Shown here in pieces: positions 44,472 to 53,341 of a stretch of 64,000 nt of DNA; position 1 is the stretch's first letter, and the number at the start of each line of letters is the position of its first letter. Made by a program: the position numbers and the translations under genes. The stretch covers positions 1-64,000 of the forward strand of contig JAKLEZ010000002.1 in assembly GCA_022711465.1 (NCBI GenBank), in the 5' to 3' direction. Source of the stretch: Planctomycetota bacterium (GTDB lineage: Bacteria > Planctomycetota > Phycisphaerae > UBA1845 > PWPN01). The notes beneath the pieces are model-generated. The model saw only the letters and a list, made by a program, of their open reading frames with translations, had not been told where the DNA came from and did not search any database.

Positions 44472-45245
44472 ATGCCGAACCTCATCGCGTGTCGTCTCGC
44501 GAACTATGGCAAGTACCAGGAGCGGGCCTGGACGCATCTCCCTGAGCTGGGGATCCGTTACCTGGAGATGCCCGTACCCGCCCCCGGTGACCGGGACACG
44601 CTCCAGAAGAGACTGGCCGACAGCGGCTTGGCCGCCTCTTCACTGCAGGCTCTGTGCAACGTGGCTGCCCCGGACGCCGTCGAGGTCATGCGCCCCCAGC
44701 TCGAGGCCTGCGCCTTCTTCGGGGCCAAAGTCTGCTTCCTCAGTGCCAAGGCGGGTGATACCGACCGCTCGGTCATCTACAAACGCCTCCGGGCCATCGG
44801 TGATGTGGCCGGGAAGTACGGCGTCACCATCGCGCTCGAGACCCACCCGGACTTGATCACCAACGGTGACGCCGCCTGCCAGACGATGGAAGCAGTCGAC
44901 CACCCGCACGTGCGCATCAACTTCGATACCGGCAACATCTACTTCTACAACGAGGGTCGAACCGCCGTCGAGGAACTCGCCAAGGTCATCGATGACGTCG
45001 CCTCCGTCCACCTCAAGGACACGTCCGGCAAGTACCAGGACTGGACCTTCCCGGCACTGGGGCTTGGCGTGGTTGACTTCTCCGAGGTCTTCCAAATGAT
45101 GACCGCCCGGGGCTTCGCCGGCCCGTTCACCATGGAGCTTGAGGGCATCAAGGGCGTGGAGCGGGACGAGGCTGACCACCTGAAAGACGTGGCCGACTCC
45201 GTGGCTTACCTCAGGCGAATCGGCGCCTTTCGCGGTCCGCGTTGA
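44472..45245 (+). CDS. Sugar phosphate isomerase/epimerase-like (AP endonuclease 2 fold)
   Basis: This 257-aa TIM-barrel protein of the xylose-isomerase-like superfamily has metal-ligand residues in IALETHP (Glu), INFDTGN (Asp), ASVHLKD (His) and TMELEGI (Glu). Members interconvert keto- and aldo-sugars or open inositol-type rings. No signal peptide is present, so it is cytoplasmic. A short ribosome-binding GGGA precedes the ATG. The Gfo/Idh/MocA oxidoreductase further along is a common genomic partner of such proteins, suggesting sugar or inositol catabolism, but they are 3.5 kb apart and not in one operon. Substrate unassigned. Confidence 0.85.
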   Translation: MPNLIACRLANYGKYQERAWTHLPELGIRYLEMPVPAPGDRDTLQKRLADSGLAASSLQALCNVAAPDAVEVMRPQLEACAFFGAKVCFLSAKAGDTDRSVIYKRLRAIGDVAGKYGVTIALETHPDLITNGDAACQTMEAVDHPHVRINFDTGNIYFYNEGRTAVEELAKVIDDVASVHLKDTSGKYQDWTFPALGLGVVDFSEVFQMMTARGFAGPFTMELEGIKGVERDEADHLKDVADSVAYLRRIGAFRGPR

Positions 45246-45360
45246 TCCCCCCTCACCGTGCCGATCACCCTCGCCGTTCCGCCCGCGATGCCACCCGCAC
45301 GGCGACCGCCCGCCGCCCCGACGCCGGCAGCTTCGCCCGGCGACCGGCATTCCCCCTTCG

Positions 45361-46008
45361 TCATCCTGGGCCCAGCAACCCCTCGGCCGTGGTGTCCGCC
45401 AGACCGGCCGCCAGCCGCTCCACCTTGGGCAGCGTCTCGGGCGTGCCGATGCCGAACACGGCCATGCCTGCACGCCGCCCCCCTTCGATGCCTGCAGCCG
45501 CATCCTCGACGACCAGACACTCCTCCGGTAACAGCCCCAGCCGCTCGGCGGCCAGCAGGAAGACCTCGGGGTCAGGCTTGGAGTGAGTGATGTCGTTCCC
45601 GTCGGCCACCGCGTCGAACGCATCCTTCAGCCCGACACGCGACAGGATCAGAGGTGCGTTCTTGCTGGAGGACGCCACCGCGAGCCGGATGCCCCGGCGG
45701 CGCAGCTCGGCCAGGAGAGCCTGAACGCCCGGAAGAACGTCTGCCGCGGTCAGTGTCCGGAGCAACTCGCGGTACAGGTGGTTCTTGCGGTTGGCCAGGG
45801 CCGACTTCTCCTCCGGAGTATATGCTCGGCCGGCTCGCTCGAGGATGATCTCCAGGCTCTCCATGCGGCTGACGCCGCGCAGCTGGTGGTTGATCGTGCG
45901 GTCGAAGTAGATGCCCTCCCGGTCTGCCACCTGCCTCCACGCCTGGTAATGGAGTTCGTCAGTGGTCACAAGTACCCCGTCGAGATCGAAGATCACGCCG
46001 CGAATCAC
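45361..46008 (-). CDS. pgmB: Beta-phosphoglucomutase
   Basis: This 215-aa HAD-superfamily enzyme converts beta-glucose 1-phosphate to glucose 6-phosphate. The catalytic Asp8 (phosphorylated) and Asp10 (acid/base) lie in IFDLDGVL, as in the Lactococcus enzyme. Later HAD motifs include VASSSKN (Ser), the Lys in THSKPDPEVF and VVEDAAAGIEGG. The GTG start overlaps the stop of the GH65 phosphorylase gene by four bases (GTGA), so the two are translationally coupled. That pairing is the classical one: an inverting GH65 phosphorylase releases beta-glucose 1-phosphate and this mutase feeds it into glycolysis. Identity is therefore supported by both sequence and context. Confidence 0.95.
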   Translation of the reverse strand: MIRGVIFDLDGVLVTTDELHYQAWRQVADREGIYFDRTINHQLRGVSRMESLEIILERAGRAYTPEEKSALANRKNHLYRELLRTLTAADVLPGVQALLAELRRRGIRLAVASSSKNAPLILSRVGLKDAFDAVADGNDITHSKPDPEVFLLAAERLGLLPEECLVVEDAAAGIEGGRRAGMAVFGIGTPETLPKVERLAAGLADTTAEGLLGPG

Positions 46009-48257
46009 GTTGGCGTCTCCCAGGTGACCTGCTCGCCCGCCTCCACCTTCCGGTCCCGGTCGCCCACCCGGACGACCAGCGGCCCGGTTCCACGGTTCAG
46101 CACACCGACAGCCTTCCGCGTGATCTCCACGTGCACCGGCACGCCTTTCCATACCACCGGAAACGCCAGCCGCGACCACTGGTCCGGCATCCGCGGGCTC
46201 AACGTCAACGGTGAAATCGCGACCTGTGTGCCCATGGCCGTCTGCATTCCGGCAAAGCCGAACACGGCCATCTGCCACATCGCCCCGGCGTTGGCGATGT
46301 GGATGCCTTCGGCCGCGCCGCCGCGCTCGACATCCAGGTCGATCCCCCGGCCCATCTGCCAAAACCGCCACGCCTCGTCCTTCAGCCCCAGCCGGGCCGC
46401 CACGATGGCATGGACGCCGGCCGACAGCGATGAGTCGTGCGTCGTGTAGGGCAGATAGTAGTCCCAGGCGGTTCGAACTTCTTGCGCCGTGTAGTTGTCC
46501 GGAAACAGCATCATCAGCATGAGCACGTCGGCTTGCTTGAGGCATTTGCTGCGGTACAGCCGCTCCTGCGAGACCTGGGCGGCAAAACTCCTGCTCCGGT
46601 CCTTCCACAACTCCTCGAAGCGGGGCTCGGCCAGGGCCTCGAACTCCTCGCACTGGAGTACCAGCGTGCCATCCTCGGACCGCGGCTCGGGCAGGGCGTC
46701 TGCAGCCGCCGCGAACGCCTCGCATTCCTCGACCGTGGCTCCCCCGAACCTCCCGTAACAGGAAGCGAGAAACAGAGCCACGCCCACCATCGCGTTGGTG
46801 AAGGCGTTGTTGCTCGAGATCGGCGTGTACTCGTCCGGGCCCATCACGCCCAGCAGGCTCAGGTAATCGTCCCCCTCGCGCTGGTCGAGCCGGGCCAGCC
46901 AGTACCGGGCCGTCTCCACCAGTACCTCCGCTCCTGGTCCACGGAGGTAGTCCTCGTCGCCGGTGGCCCGGGCGTAGTGAGTCAGGCCGTAAACCACGTC
47001 CGCGGTCACGTGAACCTCATGATCGGCGTACTGCCAGTTGGGGCAGCATTCGTCGCCCTCGGCATCCGATTCCCACCCGTACCGAGCCCCGGGATAGCCG
47101 TATTTCGCCGCGTTGCGCCGGCAACCTGCCAGGCTCTGAACGCGGAAATCCACCAGCGTACGGGCCCGCGCCGGCTCGGTGTACAGGAAGAACGGCAGCA
47201 GGAACATCTCCGTGTCCCAGAAATACCGCCCCCAATAGGCTTCTCCGGAATAACCCTTGGCGTCGATCGCCACCCGGCAGTCACCGCCCACGTGGGCCCG
47301 CAGCAGATGGAACAGGGAAACACGCATCGCCCGTTGCGAAGCGTCGTCCCCGTCGATCTCCACGTCACAACCTCGCCAGCGATGCTCCCAGACGGCCATG
47401 TGCTCTGCGTGCAGTTCGTCGTAGCCGCGGACACTCGTGTCGGTCAGCAGGTGCTCCGCTTCGACCGCCTCCAAGTCGCGGCTGGTGGTCACTGCCGTCC
47501 GCTTCTCCAGGACAAACGTACGCCCGGCCGGCAGCAAGACGTCCGTGACGAGTTCCGCCGTCCGGGCTGTCGATTCGTACCGCCAGTCCGCCTCGGCGAC
47601 CAGCCGCGTCAGCGCACCCATCGTGTCTCCCGCGTCCGTCCGAACCACGCAGTCGATGCCAACCCTCCCCGCGAGCGACAGTTGCACTCCGGTGAAGTGG
47701 TCGTATCCGTTGGTGCGGACGTCGGCGTCAATGCCCGCCCGGACGGACAGATCGAGGTCGGCATCCGGCGTCAGCCGCATTCGCTGAATGCACAGGTGCG
47801 GGTGAGCCGCGTCAATGAACCGCGCAAACTCCATGTCAATCCGCTTGCCCGCTCCGGTCCGCCAGGTGAACGTCCGCGTCAACGTGGCCGTGCGCAGGTT
47901 TAATTGCCGGCTGTAGTCCTCAATGCTGCAGGTCTTGAGATCCAACCGCTCGCCGTCGACGATCGGGGCAATTCCCAGGAAGAACGGCAGGTTGACCATC
48001 TCGTTGCTCAGGAGAGGATGCCGTCCAAAAACGCCGGGAACATAAGTCCCCCATTCGCACTCGGTCTGCAAGAACTTCTCGCTGGTGACGTTGGCTGGCA
48101 TCCGTGTGTACGTCATGTTCTGAGCCGCGCCGGAGAGGTGCTCCTCCAGCGAGCCGCGAATGTGCATGTAACCGCTGCCCAGGGTGAACAAGCCTTCATA
48201 GGCCTTGAGATGTTCGGGATGAAACGGTTGCTCTTCGACGATCCATCCGCTATCCAT
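46005..48257 (-). CDS. Glycoside hydrolase family 65 phosphorylase
   Basis: This 750-aa cytoplasmic enzyme would split an alpha-glucosidic disaccharide (maltose, trehalose, kojibiose or nigerose are known options) with phosphate to give beta-glucose 1-phosphate. The general acid Glu476 lies in GVMGPDEYTP, with the following NNAFTNAM. Other family segments are GEAYWGRYFWDTEMFLLPF and, near the end, TTHDSSLSAGVHA and AAEGIHIANAGAMWQM. No signal peptide is present. The substrate cannot be resolved by eye among the GH65 subgroups. ATG 48257 has GGGAG nine bases upstream. Coupled to beta-phosphoglucomutase, it forms a two-gene salvage unit; the transporter is not in the window. Confidence 0.92.
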   Translation of the reverse strand: MDSGWIVEEQPFHPEHLKAYEGLFTLGSGYMHIRGSLEEHLSGAAQNMTYTRMPANVTSEKFLQTECEWGTYVPGVFGRHPLLSNEMVNLPFFLGIAPIVDGERLDLKTCSIEDYSRQLNLRTATLTRTFTWRTGAGKRIDMEFARFIDAAHPHLCIQRMRLTPDADLDLSVRAGIDADVRTNGYDHFTGVQLSLAGRVGIDCVVRTDAGDTMGALTRLVAEADWRYESTARTAELVTDVLLPAGRTFVLEKRTAVTTSRDLEAVEAEHLLTDTSVRGYDELHAEHMAVWEHRWRGCDVEIDGDDASQRAMRVSLFHLLRAHVGGDCRVAIDAKGYSGEAYWGRYFWDTEMFLLPFFLYTEPARARTLVDFRVQSLAGCRRNAAKYGYPGARYGWESDAEGDECCPNWQYADHEVHVTADVVYGLTHYARATGDEDYLRGPGAEVLVETARYWLARLDQREGDDYLSLLGVMGPDEYTPISSNNAFTNAMVGVALFLASCYGRFGGATVEECEAFAAAADALPEPRSEDGTLVLQCEEFEALAEPRFEELWKDRSRSFAAQVSQERLYRSKCLKQADVLMLMMLFPDNYTAQEVRTAWDYYLPYTTHDSSLSAGVHAIVAARLGLKDEAWRFWQMGRGIDLDVERGGAAEGIHIANAGAMWQMAVFGFAGMQTAMGTQVAISPLTLSPRMPDQWSRLAFPVVWKGVPVHVEITRKAVGVLNRGTGPLVVRVGDRDRKVEAGEQVTWETPT

Positions 48258-48401
48258 GGCGGCGTGCTCCCTGGTCAGACCAGCACATCCCACGCTCGGG
48301 CCATGACTTTCCACGCTCGGGCCATGGATGTCAATGCCGACGCCAACGGCCTGAAAAGGGTACCGATCTGCCCCATCGTCCGGCCCGCCAACGGGCCCTC
48401 C
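48258..48401. other. Short intergenic segment with a 16-base direct repeat
   Basis: CCACGCTCGGGCCATG occurs at 48290-48305 and again at 48311-48326, one every 21 bases, upstream of the GH65 gene (which reads leftward). It could be a duplicated operator or a slippage product. Confidence 0.3.
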
Positions 48402-48669
48402 ATGTCCGCGGCGGACAAGGTGGTCGCCAGGATCAGGAAGGAACTCGGCATCGACTTCTGCCAGATTAAGACCGACAGGACTCTTCTCGCTGAACTTCGC
48501 ACTGTACCCGGAAGCCGGCGGCCTGGGGTTCGTGGTGATGATCAACGACCAGGTCCTCCCCAAAGTCACGCCCAATCAGGTTCCGGCCCTGCTGGAAAAG
48601 ATCGCCACCCAGGGGCTCGCTCCCAGCCGGTTGTGGACCCGATCGCCGGTCGGTATCATGGATCATTGA
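48402..48669 (+). pseudogene. Frameshifted remnant, weakly NuoE-like
   Basis: An open frame from ATG 48402 (SAADKVVARIRKELGIDFCQ) runs into a second frame that is open from about 48484 to a TGA at 48669. Skipping one base near 48483 joins them into an apparently natural protein of about 89 aa, with KTDRTFSLNF, then GLGFVVMINDQVLPKVTPN. The layout recalls the C-terminal half of NuoE-type thioredoxin-like [2Fe-2S] proteins, but the expected Cys ligands are missing. It may be a decayed gene or a sequencing error in a small real gene. No partner genes lie nearby. Confidence 0.35.
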
Positions 48670-48731
48670 CATCGCGGACGACAGGCGCCTGCGGTACTCC
48701 GAGCCCGATCTGCTTGTAGGAGGAACCCCCC

Positions 48732-50183
48732 TTGTCTCGCATTTCACGCCGACGTTTTCTTGAGGACTCGATGTTCGCCGCCGCAGCCGCTGTAACCGCC
48801 GGTTCAGGCCTGAGGACTTGCGCCCAGGAGGTCAAGGAGCCCGGGAAGATCGGCCCGAACGACAGGATCCGTGTGGCGGTGATCGGTTTCAACGGCCAGG
48901 GCAGGGGCCACATCGGCGCCCTCCTCGGTCTGAAAGGCGTCGAGATCGCAACCTTGTGTGACGTGGACAAGAACCTCCATGCCGGCGCGGTCAAGATGGT
49001 CACGGACAAGGGTAGGCCGGCACCCAAGTGCGAGCAGGACTTCCGTCGCGTGCTCGACGATCCCAGCATCGATGCCATCTCCTCGGCCACGCCTAACCAC
49101 TGGCATGCCCTGTTGTCCATCATGGCCATGCAGGCCGGCAAGGACGTCTATATCGAAAAGCCCGCCTGCCACAACGTCACCGAGGGACGACGGATGGTGC
49201 AGGCAGCCCGCAAGTACGGCCGCATCTGCCAGATCGGCACCCAGTGCCGCTCCATGAAGGGCACAGTAGACGCCATCCGGTACGTTCATGAGGGCAAGAT
49301 CGGCAAGGTGACCGTCGCTCGCGGATTATGCTACAAAAGCCGCAACAGCATCGGCAAAGCCGACGGCGAGCAGCCTGTTCCGGCCGGCGTCGACTACGAC
49401 ATCTGGCTGGGCCCGGCACCAAAGGTGCCGGTGCGCCGCAAGAGGTTCCACTACGATTGGCACTGGTTCTGGGACTACGGGAACGGCGATCTTGGCAACC
49501 AGGGCATCCACCAGATGGATATCGCTCGATGGGGCCTCAACAAAAACTCACTGCCCAAAACCGCGACCGGCCTGGGCGGCCGGTTTGGCTATGAGGACGA
49601 CGGCCAGACGCCAAACACCCATCTCAGCTTCATCGACTACGGCGATTCCCAGATCATCTTCGAGGTTCGCGGTCTGAAAACCCCGGACTATCGCGGGGCC
49701 GGCGTCGGTGTCGTCTTCCACGGCACCGAAGGGTACGTCGTCTTGACCAGCTACACCAAGGGAGCTGCCTTCGACCTGGACGGCAAGAAGATCGTCGACT
49801 TCAACGGTGTCGGAGACCACCACGCCAACTTCATCAAGGCCATCCGCAGTCGCGAGCACACCGATCTGACCGCTGATGTTCTTGAAGGCCACCTGTCGGC
49901 CGCCCTCGTGCATATGGCCAACATCTCCTATCGCATTGGGTCGGACGAGCCGTTCAGCGCTCAAAGCAAGTCGTTCGGTGACAACAAAGAGGCGGTCGAG
50001 ACCTACGAGCGGATGCAGGAGCATCTCAAGAGAAACGCGGTGCCCATCGACGGAGCCAAGTATCGCCTCGGCAAGAAGCTCATCGTCGATGCCCAGAAGG
50101 AAGCCTTCGTCGGCGATTCAGCCGCCAACGCCATGCTCACCCGCGAGTACCGGCCCCCCTTCGTGGTCCCGGCGAGCCTGTGA
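48732..50183 (+). CDS. Tat-exported Gfo/Idh/MocA-family oxidoreductase
   Basis: This 483-aa NAD(P)-dependent oxidoreductase carries a twin-arginine signal (SRISRRRFLEDSMFAAAAA) and should be exported folded with its cofactor. The Rossmann part contains RVAVIGFNGQGRGH, and the family Lys motif appears as YIEKPACHNV. The C-terminal domain has the usual WHWFWDYGNGDLGNQGIHQMDIARWG. Such exported relatives are very numerous in Planctomycetota; they are thought to act on sugars, but their substrates are mostly unknown. The start is a TTG with AGGAGG eight bases upstream. A small zinc-ribbon gene follows three bases after the stop. Confidence 0.92.
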   Translation: MSRISRRRFLEDSMFAAAAAVTAGSGLRTCAQEVKEPGKIGPNDRIRVAVIGFNGQGRGHIGALLGLKGVEIATLCDVDKNLHAGAVKMVTDKGRPAPKCEQDFRRVLDDPSIDAISSATPNHWHALLSIMAMQAGKDVYIEKPACHNVTEGRRMVQAARKYGRICQIGTQCRSMKGTVDAIRYVHEGKIGKVTVARGLCYKSRNSIGKADGEQPVPAGVDYDIWLGPAPKVPVRRKRFHYDWHWFWDYGNGDLGNQGIHQMDIARWGLNKNSLPKTATGLGGRFGYEDDGQTPNTHLSFIDYGDSQIIFEVRGLKTPDYRGAGVGVVFHGTEGYVVLTSYTKGAAFDLDGKKIVDFNGVGDHHANFIKAIRSREHTDLTADVLEGHLSAALVHMANISYRIGSDEPFSAQSKSFGDNKEAVETYERMQEHLKRNAVPIDGAKYRLGKKLIVDAQKEAFVGDSAANAMLTREYRPPFVVPASL

Positions 50184-50186
50184 CCC

Positions 50187-50444
50187 ATGGTTCCCGACCC
50201 TCGGGCAAACACGCCGAAGGAGCCTGACCGTCCCGGACCCCTTCCGTGCCCACGTTGCGGCCGCCTCCTGCCGTGCGAGGGCCGCCTCACCTTCGGCTGC
50301 AGCTCGGCGGTCTTCTATTCCTACTCTTGTGACGTCTGCCTCGAATCCTGGAAGGTCGGAGACACTGTCTACCAATCCGCGTACTCCTTCGCCACCGACG
50401 CGGAAGGCAGTATCGTCTCCCTCAATCGCCACCAGGGTCCGTAA
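50187..50444 (+). CDS. Small zinc-ribbon-like hypothetical protein
   Basis: This 85-aa product starts three bases after the oxidoreductase gene and has a CPRCG ... CDVC pattern about 30 residues apart, with two more Cys between (LLPCEG and FGCSSA). This suggests a four-Cys metal site. A Pro-rich N-terminus and a polar C-terminus flank it. It is probably co-translated with the oxidoreductase. No function is known; because it lacks a signal peptide, it should remain in the cytoplasm. Confidence 0.5.
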   Translation: MVPDPRANTPKEPDRPGPLPCPRCGRLLPCEGRLTFGCSSAVFYSYSCDVCLESWKVGDTVYQSAYSFATDAEGSIVSLNRHQGP

Positions 50445-50503
50445 CCTTCGTTTCCATGAAGTGTTGGACGGGTGTGGGATCCACTCCTCCCATGACCGCG
50501 AAC

Positions 50504-50536
50504 CGGCCCCGCGCTTCCGCGCCGGATCGCGGGCCG
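50504..50536. terminator. GC-rich hairpin between convergent genes
   Basis: CGGCCCCGCG at 50504-50513 and CGCGGGCCG at 50528-50536 can pair with one bulged base around a 14-base loop. It lies in the 124-base gap between the zinc-ribbon gene and the convergent GH38-like gene. Confidence 0.3.
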
Positions 50537-50568
50537 TTGTTCCGCCGACCGCCGGTCCCGAGGTTCTG

Positions 50569-53274
50569 TCAGGAGCCGCTCGCCAGCAGCAGACTCACGG
50601 GAGCAAACGCGGGGACCTCCACTTCGAACTGCCCGCCATGCACGGCAATCGGTTCGCCGATCGAACCGCCACGGAGATCGCACGGCCGCACCACGCCCAC
50701 CTTCATGCCTTTTGGCAGCGTCACGCGGCACAGCCCTCCTTCGCCGGCCTGCTCCCAAAGGCGGAGAACAGTGCCGCCACCGTCCGGGTTGTCGCCCAAG
50801 GCGGTCACGAGGACGCCGCGACGAGACAGTTCCACACCGGCTTGGGTGGGCGGTAGACTGCCGGCGGGACCATCGAATACCCCCGCCCGGCAGGGGGAGC
50901 GCCCTTCCCAGGCCGGACCGATCAGACCGTCCTCGCCGCGACTCCCGGCTACGGACCACACCCGGATACGCGAGGTCCACGAACCGCCGATCCACTGCTG
51001 AAAGTTCGTCGACCACTGATTGTTGAACAGATTCACGTACACCCTCGGGCCAACAGACGCGTACTCCTTTGAGAATCGCCACAACCCCGGCTGCCCCAGA
51101 CTGACCAGCGGGGAGTCGAGCGGACAAAGCCCTACGCCCGCCCCTTTCGCACCCGTCAACGTCAGACCGGTGCTCAGACAGAACACGTCGCGGTTCGCCA
51201 GCGGCTGAACATCCGCGGCAGGATCGATGATCGCTCCCAGCCGGCCCAGACGGAAAGAGGGTGAGTCGATCGCGAAGGGTAGGCACAGCCACCCCGCTTC
51301 CGGCCACGGGTCCGGCGATTTGTCTCCAATCGACCACTCCAGGTCCACCCAGGGAAGGTCACGGTATAACACGACCCTGAGACTGACCGCGTGCGGGACC
51401 GACGGCGATCCCCTGGGAGTCATCGCCGCAACAGCGGAGACCGGCCCCCGTGTGATCGCAAGATCGAAATCCCCCGCCCAGGCGCTCACGTGTGGCACTT
51501 GGGCGGCCGGCGGCAGGTTGGGCTTGCCGAAGGCGGCGATGACCCAGCCTTCGTCGGATGCCGTGTAAGCATCCAGGTATCGCTTCAGATCCTCCGAATC
51601 GAATCGCTCGTACAGGTACCGTCCGAGACCGCCGTCATCGCTGGCTGCTAACTCGCGATCAGTGGCCTTGTCTACCAGCGACGAGATGCAGCCGCGCCCG
51701 GCGTCGACCCGCAGCCGCAGGAAGGCGTTCTCCAGCGTGGCATCGGCCGTATCGGCCTGCAGGCCGCTGTCCGTTCCTGCCGGCGCCTCGGAGGCCGTGT
51801 AGGTGCGGTAGCCCAGCGGCGGCAGGTCGCGGGCAATGAAGCGGATCATGTCGCCTTCGGACTCAGCCACCACCTGGCCTGAACCACTCGCTTCACGCAG
51901 ACCCTGAGGACGAGTGCCCGGCCACTTCACCGTCACGACACCGTGCCGCCGCCAGGGAAGCGGGTTGAAAACCACAACTCGTGTCCCCTCGACCGCCACC
52001 GCCCGGGCCAGACCACTCACCTGCTCGTCGAGCGCCGGCAGCACCAGGCCCTCCACCCAGCGAATGTGGTCCCCCTTCTCGACGAAAGACTCCTCCGCCT
52101 TGGCATAGGTGCCCTTGGCTCTCGCGGTCGTCCATGCCTCCCCGTAGAGCCGTTGGCCGAACTTCTTGATGTCGATGCCCCAGGTATGCTCGCCGTAAAG
52201 CAGGCTGCCCTCGTAGGACTTCGCTACCCGGTCATGGACCTCCGGGACATCCAGCCCCCAGGCCCGGCCGAGCGCGTGGATCGCCTCCAGTGCACCAATG
52301 GCCGGACGGACCCGACGGGCAATACCCGTCTCGATCGGCATGGCCATGACTCCGTGGATCCAGCTGTCCGGCATGTCCGCCCGGACTACCGGCAGCTCCG
52401 GATGCTCCTTGCGAATGGCATCGGAGAAGTCGGACAATCGGCCCATGCGGACGTGGACCCCGGGAAGCTCGCGGCCCGCTTGCTCGAGCAGTCGGCGAAC
52501 ACTCTCCGGAGAGGGCGGGCCGACGTTGTCGCCGGTGTGGATGAGCGCCAGCCAGGTGGCGTGCGGCCAGTCTTTGGGCGGGTGCAGACCGGTACCATAG
52601 CCATGAACCAGCATGGTCAGCAGACGCGAGCCGTCCGGGCCTTCCCACCAGAACAGCGTCGGAGTAGCCGGCGGCGTGCTGCCGCTATTGCATCCCAGAT
52701 GCAGAAACTCAACCCCGGCCCGGGACAAAACCGTCGGCAGCGCCCAGGCGTGCGAGGGAACATCCGTCATCTTGGCGTCACGCGGAAGCGGTTGGCCCAG
52801 CGATCGCGACATCCGCGACGAGAATCCCAGGCCCCGAACCAGGTCCTCCAGGTCGAGCGACTCGGTGTGCGTCGTGAAGGGCAGGGCGTGCCAGACAAAT
52901 CGCCCGGCCCGCATCATCTCCAGCACTCGCTCGCGTCGCGGAACCGTTTGCCCGGCTCCGATCATCTCGGACAGGGGCCATCCCGGGATCGTCCAGACAA
53001 ACCGCTGCTCGGGCGGCATCGATCGGCTCGCGTCGCACACGGCCAGGGCCTTGTCCACCATGCTCGTTCGATAACTGCCAAGCACGTTCCGGGCCAGGTC
53101 AGTGTAGCCGATGTCAAAGTGAGTCTTGAACACGACTACCACTTCCTTGAGGGCTGGTTTCGAGGCGACCGCAGGCTCGCCGGCCCCTGCCACCTGCAGC
53201 GTCGCCCACGTCAGCAGAACGAGGGTCGCGACCACGCGGGGCCGGCAGCATACGCCTGGACGGAACGATCTCAC
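50569..53274 (-). CDS. Secreted GH38-like glycosidase (alpha-mannosidase-type fold)
   Basis: This 901-aa exported protein has a signal peptide (about residues 13-32). The catalytic-domain opening VVVFKTHFDIGYTD carries the His52-x-Asp54 pair that binds zinc in GH38 enzymes, and later VWTIPGWPLSEM and HLGCNSGSTPPATPTLFWWEGPDGSR resemble the family. The rest (about 470-901) is beta-sandwich-like. GH38 includes alpha-mannosidases; distant members with this layout have no proven activity. The start is a GTG at 53274 with AAGGAG seven bases upstream; longer starts have no ribosome site. It lies 67 bases downstream of the DUF6125-like gene on the same strand. Confidence 0.75.
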   Translation of the reverse strand: MRSFRPGVCCRPRVVATLVLLTWATLQVAGAGEPAVASKPALKEVVVVFKTHFDIGYTDLARNVLGSYRTSMVDKALAVCDASRSMPPEQRFVWTIPGWPLSEMIGAGQTVPRRERVLEMMRAGRFVWHALPFTTHTESLDLEDLVRGLGFSSRMSRSLGQPLPRDAKMTDVPSHAWALPTVLSRAGVEFLHLGCNSGSTPPATPTLFWWEGPDGSRLLTMLVHGYGTGLHPPKDWPHATWLALIHTGDNVGPPSPESVRRLLEQAGRELPGVHVRMGRLSDFSDAIRKEHPELPVVRADMPDSWIHGVMAMPIETGIARRVRPAIGALEAIHALGRAWGLDVPEVHDRVAKSYEGSLLYGEHTWGIDIKKFGQRLYGEAWTTARAKGTYAKAEESFVEKGDHIRWVEGLVLPALDEQVSGLARAVAVEGTRVVVFNPLPWRRHGVVTVKWPGTRPQGLREASGSGQVVAESEGDMIRFIARDLPPLGYRTYTASEAPAGTDSGLQADTADATLENAFLRLRVDAGRGCISSLVDKATDRELAASDDGGLGRYLYERFDSEDLKRYLDAYTASDEGWVIAAFGKPNLPPAAQVPHVSAWAGDFDLAITRGPVSAVAAMTPRGSPSVPHAVSLRVVLYRDLPWVDLEWSIGDKSPDPWPEAGWLCLPFAIDSPSFRLGRLGAIIDPAADVQPLANRDVFCLSTGLTLTGAKGAGVGLCPLDSPLVSLGQPGLWRFSKEYASVGPRVYVNLFNNQWSTNFQQWIGGSWTSRIRVWSVAGSRGEDGLIGPAWEGRSPCRAGVFDGPAGSLPPTQAGVELSRRGVLVTALGDNPDGGGTVLRLWEQAGEGGLCRVTLPKGMKVGVVRPCDLRGGSIGEPIAVHGGQFEVEVPAFAPVSLLLASGS

Positions 53275-53341
53275 CGCACGTCTCCTTGGATTAGCCTTCT
53301 TCCACGTCGATGATTCGCCGCTGAGGAACTCGCAGAGCATC

